From positions 1 to 25,709 of the forward strand of contig JBDSND010000040.1 in assembly GCA_039915505.1 (NCBI GenBank): a stretch of 25,709 nucleotides of DNA. The letters run 5' to 3'. Both the position numbers and the translations under genes were made by a program. The notes beneath the pieces were generated by a model. That model searched no databases. It was not told where the DNA came from and saw nothing but the letters and a program-made list of their open reading frames with translations. Positions 16,590-24,156 of this stretch are shown here, piece after piece. This DNA comes from CAIWHR01 sp039915505. GTDB lineage: Bacteria; Pseudomonadota; Gammaproteobacteria; Burkholderiales; Casimicrobiaceae. How positions within the stretch are numbered: position 1 is the first letter of the stretch; each line of letters starts with the position of its first letter.

Positions 16590-16880
16590 TTAGCGGATTT
16601 CCGCCTCGCCGGCCATCCCGCCGGGCGGCCGTTGCGCCGCCACGAGAGCCTGCGTGACCGCCGGCAGGTCGGCATGGTAATGACAGAGCTCGCGACCAGT
16701 GTCCGGTTTGCCAAGCAGCAGCACCGGAACCAGATCGCCCCAGCGCTCGACCCATGCAGGATGCGCGTCGATATCGATGACTTCCACCGTCGCGCCAAAC
16801 CGGGCGGCAACCGGCGCCACGAGTGCCTGCATGGTCTCGCACAGGCTGCAGTAGGCGCGCGACAGCAGCGTCAGCTGCAT
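16590..16880 (-). CDS. Glutaredoxin-like thioredoxin-fold protein (DUF836)
   Basis: A 96-residue protein starting MQLTLLSRAYCSLCETMQAL. The Cys-Ser-Leu-Cys pair near residues 11-14 sits where the redox motif of glutaredoxins lies. The rest (VEVIDIDAHPAWVERWGDLV followed by PVLLLG) has the cis-proline strand of the thioredoxin fold, with the conserved Pro in LVPVLL. The family occurs between mucD and lepA in many betaproteobacteria, matching its place here. Its physiological partner is unknown; a role in thiol reduction is an inference. GGAG lies only two bases before the ATG, unusually close. A near-palindrome GCCACCTGGTGGC (16893-16905) lies just upstream of that site and could fold over it. 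Confidence 0.88.
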   Translation of the reverse strand: MQLTLLSRAYCSLCETMQALVAPVAARFGATVEVIDIDAHPAWVERWGDLVPVLLLGKPDTGRELCHYHADLPAVTQALVAAQRPPGGMAGEAEIR

Positions 16881-16961
16881 GACTCCACGCTGGCCACCTG
16901 GTGGCAGCTGACCTGACCAGCCCGGTCGCCACCGCCAATCTCATGCGCAGCGGCCATTGGG

Positions 16962-18431
16962 TCACTCCGCCCCGTTGTTGAGGCGCAAGGTCGAGAAAAA
17001 TGTGCTCTCGCCGCGTTTCATCTGCAGGGTCACCGACGCACCCCGCTCCATCTTGGCGAGCAAGCCGTTCAGCTGGTCGGCGCTCTTCACCTCGGTGGAC
17101 TGGCCGCGGGTGATGATGGCCAGGATGACGTCACCGGGTTGGACGTTGCCGCGAACCGAACCGGGCACGTCCTCGATCAGCACGCCGCTTTTTAGATCGA
17201 GTTCCTTTTTCTGGTCGTCGGTGAGGTCCTGCAGGACGAGCCCCATGCGATTCGGCTTGGCTTTCTCCTTGGGCGCAGCGCCCTTGCGCTGCTGGGGCGC
17301 CGCCACGGCGTCTTCCTTGAGTTCGGCGACCGTGACGGTGATATCGCGCGGGGCACCCTTGCGCCAGACGCCGAGGGTCACCTTGGTGCCAGGGCGGACA
17401 TTGGTAATGATCCGCGGCAGCTCGCTCGAACTCTTCACGTCGCGGCCATCGACTTTGAGGATAATGTCCCCGGCCTCGATCCCCGCCTTGTCGGACGGTC
17501 CGCCCTTCTCGACGGAATTCACCAGGGCACCGCTCGCCCGAGGCAAGCCGAAGGCCTCGGCGGTTTCGCGCATCACCTCCTGGATCTGGACGCCGATCCG
17601 GCCCCGAGTCACGCGACCCTTCTCGCGCAGCTGCTGCACGGTGTTCATGGCGATATCGATGGGAATCGCGAACGACAGACCCATGTAACCCCCCGAGCGC
17701 GAGAAAATGAGGGAATTGATCCCGATCACCTCGCCCTTCAGGTTGAACAGCGGTCCGCCGGAATTGCCAGGGTTGATCGCGACGTCCGTCTGCAGGAAGG
17801 GGATGAGGTTTTCCTGGGGCAGGTCGCGGCCCTTGGCGCTCAGGATGCCGGCGGTCATGGTGTTCTCGAGCCCGAACGGCTTGCCGATCGCCACCACCCA
17901 TTCCCCTACCTTCGACTTCTCAGGATCGCCGATGGAGACCTTGGGAAGATTGGTCGCCTCGATCTTGAGCAGCGCGACGTCGGTGCGCTTGTCCGCGCCG
18001 ACGACCTTGGCCTTGTACTCACGACGGTCGGTCAATCGAACCGTGACTTCGTCGGCGCTGTCGACGACGTGCGCATTGGTGATGACGTACCCATCGGTGG
18101 AGATGACGAACCCGGAGCCGGCCGTCTGCGATTCGAGATCACGTTCCGGGGCATTGCCCCGCCCGCGCGGGACCTGCCCGAAGCGGCGGAAGAATTCGTA
18201 GAACGGGTCGTCCTCGGAAAGTCCCGGTGCACCGGCCCCGCCCTGGCGCCGGACCCGCTGGGTCACGTCGATGCTAACGACCGCCGGTCCATTACGTTCG
18301 TAGAGTTCGGTAAAGTCTGGAAGCGCGGTCGCGGCCCGGGCCTGGGCGGCGACGCTGCTGCTACCCAGCGGGGCGCCGAGCAACAGCACGGCGGCAAGCG
18401 CCAGCGCTAGCGATGACGAAGCGTGTTTCAT
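16962..18431 (-). CDS. mucD: Periplasmic serine protease, DegP/MucD family
   Basis: HtrA-type protease that degrades misfolded envelope proteins. The 489-residue precursor has a signal peptide (hydrophobic 8-20, likely cleavage after VAAQA, residue 31). The trypsin-like domain has triad His121 (TNAHVV), Asp151 (RTDVALLKI) and Ser224 (GNSGGPLF). Two PDZ domains follow, at about 275-365 (RGRIGVQIQEV onward) and 400-485 (MGLVLQDLTDDQKKEL onward). The linker has a Lys/Gln-rich patch (PQQRKGAAPKEKAKPNR). Its place directly after rseB matches the Pseudomonas mucABCD and betaproteobacterial sigma-E operons, so the name mucD is used; degP/htrA is equivalent. The second of two adjacent in-frame ATGs is preferred on spacing to the ribosome site. 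Confidence 0.96.
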   Translation of the reverse strand: MKHASSSLALALAAVLLLGAPLGSSSVAAQARAATALPDFTELYERNGPAVVSIDVTQRVRRQGGAGAPGLSEDDPFYEFFRRFGQVPRGRGNAPERDLESQTAGSGFVISTDGYVITNAHVVDSADEVTVRLTDRREYKAKVVGADKRTDVALLKIEATNLPKVSIGDPEKSKVGEWVVAIGKPFGLENTMTAGILSAKGRDLPQENLIPFLQTDVAINPGNSGGPLFNLKGEVIGINSLIFSRSGGYMGLSFAIPIDIAMNTVQQLREKGRVTRGRIGVQIQEVMRETAEAFGLPRASGALVNSVEKGGPSDKAGIEAGDIILKVDGRDVKSSSELPRIITNVRPGTKVTLGVWRKGAPRDITVTVAELKEDAVAAPQQRKGAAPKEKAKPNRMGLVLQDLTDDQKKELDLKSGVLIEDVPGSVRGNVQPGDVILAIITRGQSTEVKSADQLNGLLAKMERGASVTLQMKRGESTFFSTLRLNNGAE

Positions 18432-18437
18432 GGTCAT

Positions 18438-18444
18438 TCCTCTT
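18438..18444 (-). promoter_or_regulatory. Ribosome binding site that decides the mucD start
   Basis: AAGAGGA on the minus strand abuts the first ATG (18437) with no spacer but lies six bases before the second ATG (18431). The second is therefore the likely start, giving MKHASSSLALALA as the beginning of the signal peptide. Confidence 0.7.
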
Positions 18445-18489
18445 GCGGAACTGCTAGGACGGGAGTGTGACGATCAGCGTGGTTGCCGT

Positions 18490-19488
18490 TTAGCGTCTAG
18501 TCACCGTGGTGGCGATCTGGCGTACAGCGGCGACAGGCGCTTCGCCGAGTACGGTGACCACGTGGTCGTCGAGTTGGCGCATATAGATGTTGATTGCACC
18601 CTGCTGGATCAGTCCGACCGGGTGCGGGGCCGCGGCCCGCTCGATGAAAATCGAAACGGCGACCAGTCCATCCGAGAACACCATGTGGGCAACCGGCGCG
18701 CGCTTGCCCCGCAGGGTCCGGAAGCCTTCGACGATCTTGGTGAATCCGGGCGGCAGCTTGCCGATCGTCCAGCCGGTATCCTTGAGATCGATGTCGCCGG
18801 GGCCGTTTTCGCGCACCTTCCATCCCGGAGGCACCGGCGGCCACGTCGGCTGCACCAGGCTGCGGTCGAGCCGCGATGCGATCACCAGGTCGGTGAACGC
18901 GAACTGCTCGACGACCTCGCTCGATTCATTCACGATCCGCGCCTTGAGCAGCAGCCCGGTGGCGGGGTCGGCCCAGAACTTGTGGCCGTAGCGAAGTCCG
19001 TCGCGCGGCTCGAAAACGTAAGCCTGCGCTTCCATCCCAGCGACGCGCGCCGTCTCGGCCTTGCGAAAATCGTAGAACTCGACGAGCGTGCGCTGCTGCT
19101 GGGGAGACAGCGACGGGAATGCGTTGCGAAACGTTCGCGGCTCGATGCGTACGACCTGCGCATCGGGATAGTAGCAGCGTACCTCGCCCTCGCCCCGGAT
19201 GATCTCGCGCGCGGGGCCGTCGAGGTTGTTGAGCTTCTCGGATTCTCCGGCGGCATCCTTGACGTGGACGAGTCGGGATGTCTCAACCCGGCCGCCATGC
19301 TGGTACACGATGGTGCCCGAATAGTTGAGCGACCGCGCTGCGCTCGCCGAGCGGGCGAGCCACGCGGCGGCATCCTGGGCCGGCGCCGGCGTTGCGACGG
19401 TCAACGCCGCCACCGCGAGGAACATCGACACAGTGGGAACCGCTCGGCGGCCCCATGACCGTCGGAGGGGCAATGCGCCTGGCATCAT
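18490..19488 (-). CDS. rseB: Sigma-E regulatory protein RseB/MucB
   Basis: Periplasmic protein that binds the anti-sigma factor RseA and protects it from proteolysis until envelope stress releases it. The 332-residue precursor has a signal peptide (hydrophobic SMFLAVAALTVATPAPA, cleavage about residue 38). The mature N-terminal lipid-sensing domain contains WLARSASAARSLNYSGTIVY, then EIIRGEGEVRCYYPD and FRNAFPSLSP. The smaller C-terminal domain, including GWTIGKLPPGFTKI and HMVFSDGLVAVSIFIE, is the part that in the family contacts RseA. It starts at a double ATG (19488/19485) with AGGA nine bases ahead. It sits 27 bases after rseA and 58 before mucD, so the four genes form a compact unit. Confidence 0.95.
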   Translation of the reverse strand: MMPGALPLRRSWGRRAVPTVSMFLAVAALTVATPAPAQDAAAWLARSASAARSLNYSGTIVYQHGGRVETSRLVHVKDAAGESEKLNNLDGPAREIIRGEGEVRCYYPDAQVVRIEPRTFRNAFPSLSPQQQRTLVEFYDFRKAETARVAGMEAQAYVFEPRDGLRYGHKFWADPATGLLLKARIVNESSEVVEQFAFTDLVIASRLDRSLVQPTWPPVPPGWKVRENGPGDIDLKDTGWTIGKLPPGFTKIVEGFRTLRGKRAPVAHMVFSDGLVAVSIFIERAAAPHPVGLIQQGAINIYMRQLDDHVVTVLGEAPVAAVRQIATTVTRR

Positions 19489-19515
19489 TGCCGCTCGTCC
19501 TGCGGGGTCGTCATC

Positions 19516-20031
19516 TCACGGACGGGCATCAAGGGTCATGGTGGCCGAGATCGGGCGCAGCGTCGGGCCGAGGCCCTGGAGCTGGCTGGTGGGCGAATAT
19601 TCCTGGTGGGCAAGAATGTAATCCTGGGGTACCGCCGGTGCGCGCACCTGTGCGGCGCGGACCTGCGCCGCCTCGCGGGCCTTGGCAATGGCCATCGAAC
19701 CAACCCCGGGGTCGACCACCGAAAGCGCCACCCAGCCGGTGACTACGATCGCCGCGACCGTGGCCGCCGCCGCCCACGCCATGTGCACCGGTCGGTGCAC
19801 CCGTGCCCGGGGAGCGACCACGACAGGCTCGGCCGCCAAAAGCTGGTTGAATTTCTGGGAGAAGCCGGGAGCCACGCCGGGCGAGCCTTCGCGCAGCGTT
19901 TCGCCGATCACGTGGTAGACCATCCACGTTGCCATGCCCTCGCCCTGCTTCAGCTCGCCACATGCCGTGTCGAACGTGCGGTGGTCGAGTTCGCCGTCGA
20001 CCAGCCGTGATATTTCCTCGCGCCTTACCAT
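19516..20031 (-). CDS. rseA: Anti-sigma-E factor RseA/MucA
   Basis: Inner-membrane protein that holds sigma-E inactive until regulated proteolysis. The 171-residue product has an N-terminal cytoplasmic anti-sigma domain (REEISRLVDGELD onward, including MATWMVYHVIGETLR). One transmembrane span follows at about residues 84-106 (MAWAAAATVAAIVVTGWVAL). The periplasmic tail ends DYILAHQEYSPTSQLQGLGP, a segment typical of betaproteobacterial RseA. The predicted topology (N-in, C-out) fits cleavage by DegS- and RseP-type proteases, whose genes are not in this window. The ATG at 20031 overlaps the end of rpoE by seven bases, so translation is likely coupled, which would keep the two proteins near equal amounts. 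Confidence 0.94.
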   Translation of the reverse strand: MVRREEISRLVDGELDHRTFDTACGELKQGEGMATWMVYHVIGETLREGSPGVAPGFSQKFNQLLAAEPVVVAPRARVHRPVHMAWAAAATVAAIVVTGWVALSVVDPGVGSMAIAKAREAAQVRAAQVRAPAVPQDYILAHQEYSPTSQLQGLGPTLRPISATMTLDARP

Positions 20032-20624
20032 CGTCGATCCTTGTCGGTCCCCAGCAACGGCCGCAATTCCGTTGCGATCGCTTCCCGCGCCCGGAAGATC
20101 CGGGAGCGTACTGTGCCAATCGGACAATTCATCACGTTGGCAATCTCTTCGTAACTCAAGCCCTCGATTTCGCGGAGCGTGATCGCCGTACGCAAATCAT
20201 CGGGCAGCGCGTCCATGGCCCGGTTGACCGTGGTCGCGATCTGCTTGCCGAGGAGCTCGGACTCCGGGGTATTGGAGTCGCGCAACTGCTCGGCATCCTC
20301 GAAATTCTCCGCCTCCTCGTGGTCGAACCCCGTGGACGTGGGAGCCCTGCGCCCCATCGCCACCAAGTAGTTCTTCGCCGTGTTGATCGCGATCCGATAC
20401 AGCCAGGTGTAGAACGCACTGTCCCCACGAAATGAGGGCAACGCGCGGTAAGCCTTGATGAAAGCTTCCTGCGTGACGTCCTCGACCTCGGCAGGGTCTC
20501 GCACCAAGCGGGACAAGAGTCGTCCCAGCTTGCGCTGATATTTCAGGACCAACAATTCGTAGGCGCGTTTGTCACCCCGTTGCGCGCGCTCGACGAGCTG
20601 TTGATCGACTTCGCGATCACCCAT
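20025..20624 (-). CDS. rpoE: RNA polymerase sigma-E factor (RpoE/AlgU)
   Basis: Extracytoplasmic-function sigma factor for envelope stress. The 199-residue protein shows region 2 (LVLKYQRKLGRLLSRLVRD, then EDVTQEAFIKAYRALPSF and FYTWLYRIAINTAKNYLV) and region 4 (ALPDDLRTAITLREIEGLSY, then EEIANVMNCPIGTVRSRIFR). These match AlgU/RpoE closely. The linker carries an acidic stretch (DHEEAENFEDAEQLRD) typical of this subgroup. The ATG at 20624 has AGGGA about ten bases upstream. It heads the rpoE-rseA-rseB-mucD unit. Two promoter candidates lie in the 160 bases upstream, one of them sigma-E-like, which would give positive autoregulation as known for rpoE in other proteobacteria. Confidence 0.97.
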   Translation of the reverse strand: MGDREVDQQLVERAQRGDKRAYELLVLKYQRKLGRLLSRLVRDPAEVEDVTQEAFIKAYRALPSFRGDSAFYTWLYRIAINTAKNYLVAMGRRAPTSTGFDHEEAENFEDAEQLRDSNTPESELLGKQIATTVNRAMDALPDDLRTAITLREIEGLSYEEIANVMNCPIGTVRSRIFRAREAIATELRPLLGTDKDRRW

Positions 20625-20683
20625 TGACGAGTTGTCCCTGAGCCACTCGTTCTTATCCTGCCGAACGGCAGGTGCGGGCCGGA

Positions 20684-20712
20684 AGTATAGCGAAGCCCCG
20701 CCGTCTCTTCAG
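20684..20712 (-). promoter_or_regulatory. Possible sigma-70 promoter for rpoE
   Basis: On the minus strand CTGAAG (20712-20707) and TATACT (20689-20684) are spaced by 17 bases, about 60 bases before the rpoE ATG. The -10 box is good and the -35 box weak. It is a prediction by eye. Confidence 0.35.
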
Positions 20713-20747
20713 AGCCGGTCGGTGGCCTGCGGCGCACGCTTGGTAGA

Positions 20748-20774
20748 AAAGACCGTAGGACATAGAGGAAGTTC
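20748..20774 (-). promoter_or_regulatory. Sigma-E-like promoter candidate upstream of rpoE
   Basis: On the minus strand a perfect GAACTT -35 core (20774-20769) is followed after 16 bases by TCTTT (20752-20748). The known sigma-E/AlgU pattern is GAACTT, 16-17 bases, TCtgA, so the -35 and the TC of the -10 match while the last bases do not. It lies in the gap between the asparaginase stop and rpoE, about 125 bases before the rpoE start, where an autoregulatory promoter is expected. Confidence 0.45.
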
Positions 20775-20787
20775 AGCGCGCGTCGGG

Positions 20788-21927
20788 TTACAGCGACGAG
20801 TGCCCGTCGGCTGGCATTTTTGGGGCGGACAGGGGAATGGACGCCGCTTGTCCCACCTGCAGATCCGCGCCCGGCAGCCCGGCGGGCGCCAGCAACTCGA
20901 CCACCGGACGGACCTCCCCGGTCACGATCCCCCGGTAATTGCGGATGGCCGGCGTTCGCCAGGCGGCTAGCGACTGCTGCCGATCGGAATCGAGGAGCCC
21001 GAGCTGGTCGAGGACGTCGACGACCGCCGGGTAAAGCCCCCGCTTGCTGCCGTCTGCCACCTTGACCGCGATGCCGATGCCACGGCTGCGCACCCCGATG
21101 CCCTGGACACCTTCGGCACCCACCTTCGTGACCCAGTCTCCCTGGCCCGCGCGCATCAGGGCGAAGTCGCTGCGCCCTTCCCCCGACACGAGCGCCGGAT
21201 GCTCGCGCATCGCGTTGCCCAAGCGGGTCAGGGTCCGCCCGTAGCGCGGATCCTCCGCGTCGGCCGCAAGACGTGCGTAGCCAAGCGCCAGACGGGCAAG
21301 GGGCACCGCATAGTTGGGAGCCGAGCAGCCATCCATGCCGGCCTGCAACTCCCCTTCGGGAGTCTCGAGACAGTGCGCCACCGCAGCCCGTATGGCGCGC
21401 TGGAGCGGATGTTCGTAATCGAGATAGTCCGCCTTGTCCGTGCCGCATTGAACACAGTAGGCCAGCATGCCGCTGTGTTTGCCCGAACAGTTATGGGCGA
21501 GCGGTGAGTACGGCGGCGGTGGCGGTACTTCCCCCCGCACGTCGTAAAAGCCGGGCGCCTGGGTGCCGCACTGCAAATCCTCGGGGCGGTTGCCGGCCCG
21601 CTGCAGCATGTCGGCGACGAGCTCGACATGGCGCGGCTCGCCTGAGTGGCTGGCGCACAGCAAGGCCGTTTGGGGAATGGAGTAGCCGAACCGTTCGAGG
21701 CCACCTGCCGCTACGAACGGCACAGCTTGAAAGGGCTTCAAGGCACTGCGCGTGGCGGTGACGTGCCATGGGTTCCCGGCCCCGCGGAGCAGGCGCCCAT
21801 CGAGATCGACCACGGCTACCGAGCCAACGTGGGCGCTTTCGAGGATGCTTCCGCGCGTCGTAATCGCGAGGCGTGCATGCGCCGCGGAGACGGCCCGCGC
21901 AGGGTCGGCGCCCGCGATGGCAGGCAT
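20788..21927 (-). CDS. L-asparaginase, Rhizobium etli type (class 3)
   Basis: Hydrolyses asparagine to aspartate and ammonia; the family is unrelated in fold to the E. coli-type asparaginases and related to serine-dependent beta-lactamase-like enzymes. With the ATG at 21927 the protein has 379 residues. The residues reported for the R. etli enzyme ReAV have clear counterparts: Ser61 and Lys64 in TRSALKPFQ, Ser93 in CASHSGEP, Cys147 and Lys150 in HNCSGKHSG, Cys201 in DGCSAPNYA and Lys268 in VTKVGAEG. The enzyme should therefore be active with a bound zinc ion. No signal peptide is seen, so it is cytoplasmic. The start is uncertain: 21927, 21945 (ATG) and 21960 (TTG) all lack a ribosome site. 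It ends 163 bases before rpoE on the same strand. Confidence 0.9.
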   Translation of the reverse strand: MPAIAGADPARAVSAAHARLAITTRGSILESAHVGSVAVVDLDGRLLRGAGNPWHVTATRSALKPFQAVPFVAAGGLERFGYSIPQTALLCASHSGEPRHVELVADMLQRAGNRPEDLQCGTQAPGFYDVRGEVPPPPPYSPLAHNCSGKHSGMLAYCVQCGTDKADYLDYEHPLQRAIRAAVAHCLETPEGELQAGMDGCSAPNYAVPLARLALGYARLAADAEDPRYGRTLTRLGNAMREHPALVSGEGRSDFALMRAGQGDWVTKVGAEGVQGIGVRSRGIGIAVKVADGSKRGLYPAVVDVLDQLGLLDSDRQQSLAAWRTPAIRNYRGIVTGEVRPVVELLAPAGLPGADLQVGQAASIPLSAPKMPADGHSSL

Positions 21928-22019
21928 GGAGGACGATGGGAACATGGGGTGCGGCGGCAAGGTAATCGAGCATTATCGCCTGCCCCGGCTCCGGAGGCGA
22001 GGATGGGCTTCCCATGATG

Positions 22020-22063
22020 GGCTTGCCATGCGCTTGCCATGCGCTTGCCATGGACTTGCCATG
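22020..22063. repeat. Four tandem copies of an 11-bp unit
   Basis: Four contiguous 11-base units of consensus CGCTTGCCATG occupy 22020-22030, 22031-22041, 22042-22052 and 22053-22063; the middle two are identical and the outer two differ at one or two leading bases. A fifth diverged copy (GGCTTCCCATG, 22006-22016) lies just left, offset by three bases. The array lies in the gap between the prpE stop and the asparaginase start. The same gap holds a perfect 12-base palindrome (TGCAGCGCTGCA, 22099-22110) and a 9-base direct repeat GCCACGCCG (22074, 22089). Confidence 0.85.
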
Positions 22064-22130
22064 TGTCGAGGGTGCCACGCCGAGGGGGGCCACGCCGTTG
22101 CAGCGCTGCACGAGAGGGCGACAGTCCCGG

Positions 22131-24029
22131 TTACGCCTCGCGCAGGGCCTCGCGGATCTGTTCCAGGGCTGCCGGATCTTCGATCGTTGTAAGGTCGCCC
22201 GGATCCCGTCCCTCGGCCAGGGCCTGGATCGACCGGCGCAGCAGTTTGCCCGAGCGCGTTTTGGGCAGGAGGGTCACGAAATGCACGGCTCCGGGCCGCG
22301 CGATGGCCCCGAGTTCGCGGTCGACCGTCGCCATGATCTCCTGGCGCATGCTCGCCCTGTCCTCGGGGGTGCCGACGCGCCCGGCGTCCTTGACCACCGT
22401 GAAGGCCACGGGAATCTGGCCCTTGACCGCATCGGCAACCCCGACCACGGCGACTTCGGCGACGCCGGCGTGGGCCTGCACCGCCTCTTCGATCTCCCGG
22501 GTGCCAAGTCGATGGCCGGCCACGTTGATAACGTCGTCGGTGCGGCCCAGCACGAAGTAATAGCCGTCGCCGTCCCGCGTCGCCCAGTCGAAGGTCGAAT
22601 ACACCTGCCGATCGGGGAATGTCTCGAAGTAGGTCGAAACGAAGCGCTCGTCATCGCCCCATACCGTGGTCATGCAGCCCGGCGGCAGCGGCGGCACCAG
22701 GGTCAGGACACCCTTTTCGTTGGGGCCGACTTCCTGCCCCGTCGCCTCGTGGAGCAGCTTCACGTCGTAGCCATACACGGGAAAGGAGGGACTGCCGAAC
22801 TTGCGCGGGGTCTCCTCAACGCCCAGCTGCGCCGCGAGGATCGGCCATCCCGTCTCGGTCTGCCAGTAGTTGTCGATAATGGCCACGCCCAGGGAATCGG
22901 CGGCCCAGCGCGCGGTGGGCTCGTCCAGGGGCTCACCGGCAAGGAAAAGGTAACGAAGGCTCGACAGGTCGTGTGCCTTCATGTGCGCCGGATCCTGCTT
23001 CTTCAGGACCCGTATCGCCGTCGGCGAGCTGAACATGGTCTTGACCTTGTTCTCCGCCACGATCTGCCACCAGATCCCAGGATCGGGGCGGATCGGCAGG
23101 CCTTCGTACATGATGCTGGTCGAGCCATTGAGCAACGGCGCATAGACGATGTAGGAATGCCCGACCACCCAGCCGATGTCACTGGTGGTGAACATGGTCT
23201 CACCGGGCGCAACGCAGAAGATCCGCCGCATCGACGACGTGAGCGCAACTGCGTATCCGCCGGTGTCCCGCTGCACGCCCTTGGGCTTGCCGGTCGTGCC
23301 GGAGGTATAGAGGATGTACGAAGGCTCCGAGGATTCCAGCCACGCACACGGTACGGTCTCGTTCATGCAGGCCCCGCGCGCGCCGGCGTAATCGATGTCT
23401 CGACCCTCGACGACGCGCATGCCGGGATCGATACCGCGGTGCACGATCAGCACCTTTTCCGGCGGCGCGCTGGCCAGGGCGATGGCCTCGTCGACGAGGT
23501 GCTTGTACGGGAGCGCCTTGCCGGCACGCATGCCCGCATCGGCAGTGATCATCACCTTGGGGCGGGCGTCGTCGATGCGCGTCGCCAGGCTTGCCGCCGC
23601 AAAACCTCCGAACACCACCGAGTGCACGGCGCCGAGCCGCGCGCAGGCGAGCATCGCGAACGCCGCCTCGGCGATCATGGGCATGTAGATCAGCACGCGG
23701 TCGCCGCGCCCGACGCCCTCTTGCCGCAGCACCGCGGCAAAGCGGTTCACCTCGGCGTGCAACTCACGGTACGAGTAGGCGCGGCGCTCGCCGGTCTCGG
23801 TACTGATGTAGAGCAGCGCGACCTGCTCGGCTCGCGTGGCGAGATGTCGGTCCACGGCGTTATGGCACAGGTTCAAATGTCCGCCGACGAACCATCGCGC
23901 AAACGGCGGGCGCGAGTAATCGAGCACCTGGCTAAACGGCGTGTGCCATTCCACCAGCCGGGCTTCCTCCGTCCAGAACGTCTCGCGTTCCTCCAGCGAT
24001 CGGCGATGGAACTCGCGGTACGTGGTCAT
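22131..24029 (-). CDS. prpE: Propionyl-CoA synthetase (propionate--CoA ligase)
   Basis: Activates propionate (and related short acids) to the CoA thioester through an acyl-adenylate, in the cytoplasm. The 632-residue protein has the acetyl-CoA-synthetase-type N-terminus (YREFHRRSLEERETFW), the P-loop YILYTSGTTGKPKG (238-251), NYWQTETGWP (387-396), GRTDDVINVAGHRLGT (495-510) and the catalytic, acylatable Lys595 in RSGKLLRR. GGFAAASLATRIDDARPKV and YEGLPIRPDPGIWW favour PrpE over acetyl-CoA synthetase. The ATG at 24029 is preferred because GGAGG lies five bases upstream; the open frame extends further without support. It follows acuI by 127 bases on the same strand, which suggests a joint role. 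No methylcitrate-cycle gene is in the window. Confidence 0.93.
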   Translation of the reverse strand: MTTYREFHRRSLEERETFWTEEARLVEWHTPFSQVLDYSRPPFARWFVGGHLNLCHNAVDRHLATRAEQVALLYISTETGERRAYSYRELHAEVNRFAAVLRQEGVGRGDRVLIYMPMIAEAAFAMLACARLGAVHSVVFGGFAAASLATRIDDARPKVMITADAGMRAGKALPYKHLVDEAIALASAPPEKVLIVHRGIDPGMRVVEGRDIDYAGARGACMNETVPCAWLESSEPSYILYTSGTTGKPKGVQRDTGGYAVALTSSMRRIFCVAPGETMFTTSDIGWVVGHSYIVYAPLLNGSTSIMYEGLPIRPDPGIWWQIVAENKVKTMFSSPTAIRVLKKQDPAHMKAHDLSSLRYLFLAGEPLDEPTARWAADSLGVAIIDNYWQTETGWPILAAQLGVEETPRKFGSPSFPVYGYDVKLLHEATGQEVGPNEKGVLTLVPPLPPGCMTTVWGDDERFVSTYFETFPDRQVYSTFDWATRDGDGYYFVLGRTDDVINVAGHRLGTREIEEAVQAHAGVAEVAVVGVADAVKGQIPVAFTVVKDAGRVGTPEDRASMRQEIMATVDRELGAIARPGAVHFVTLLPKTRSGKLLRRSIQALAEGRDPGDLTTIEDPAALEQIREALREA

Positions 24030-24156
24030 CCGACCCTCCGGCGCGTGCATATCATCGCTTCTACAGAAGTCGCCTCCGGTATTGCCCGTGGACCCAGTCT
24101 CGGTGGCAGTGCGCCGCAGCGCCATGCGTGGCCGCGGTGTGGCGGTGCGGTGCACA

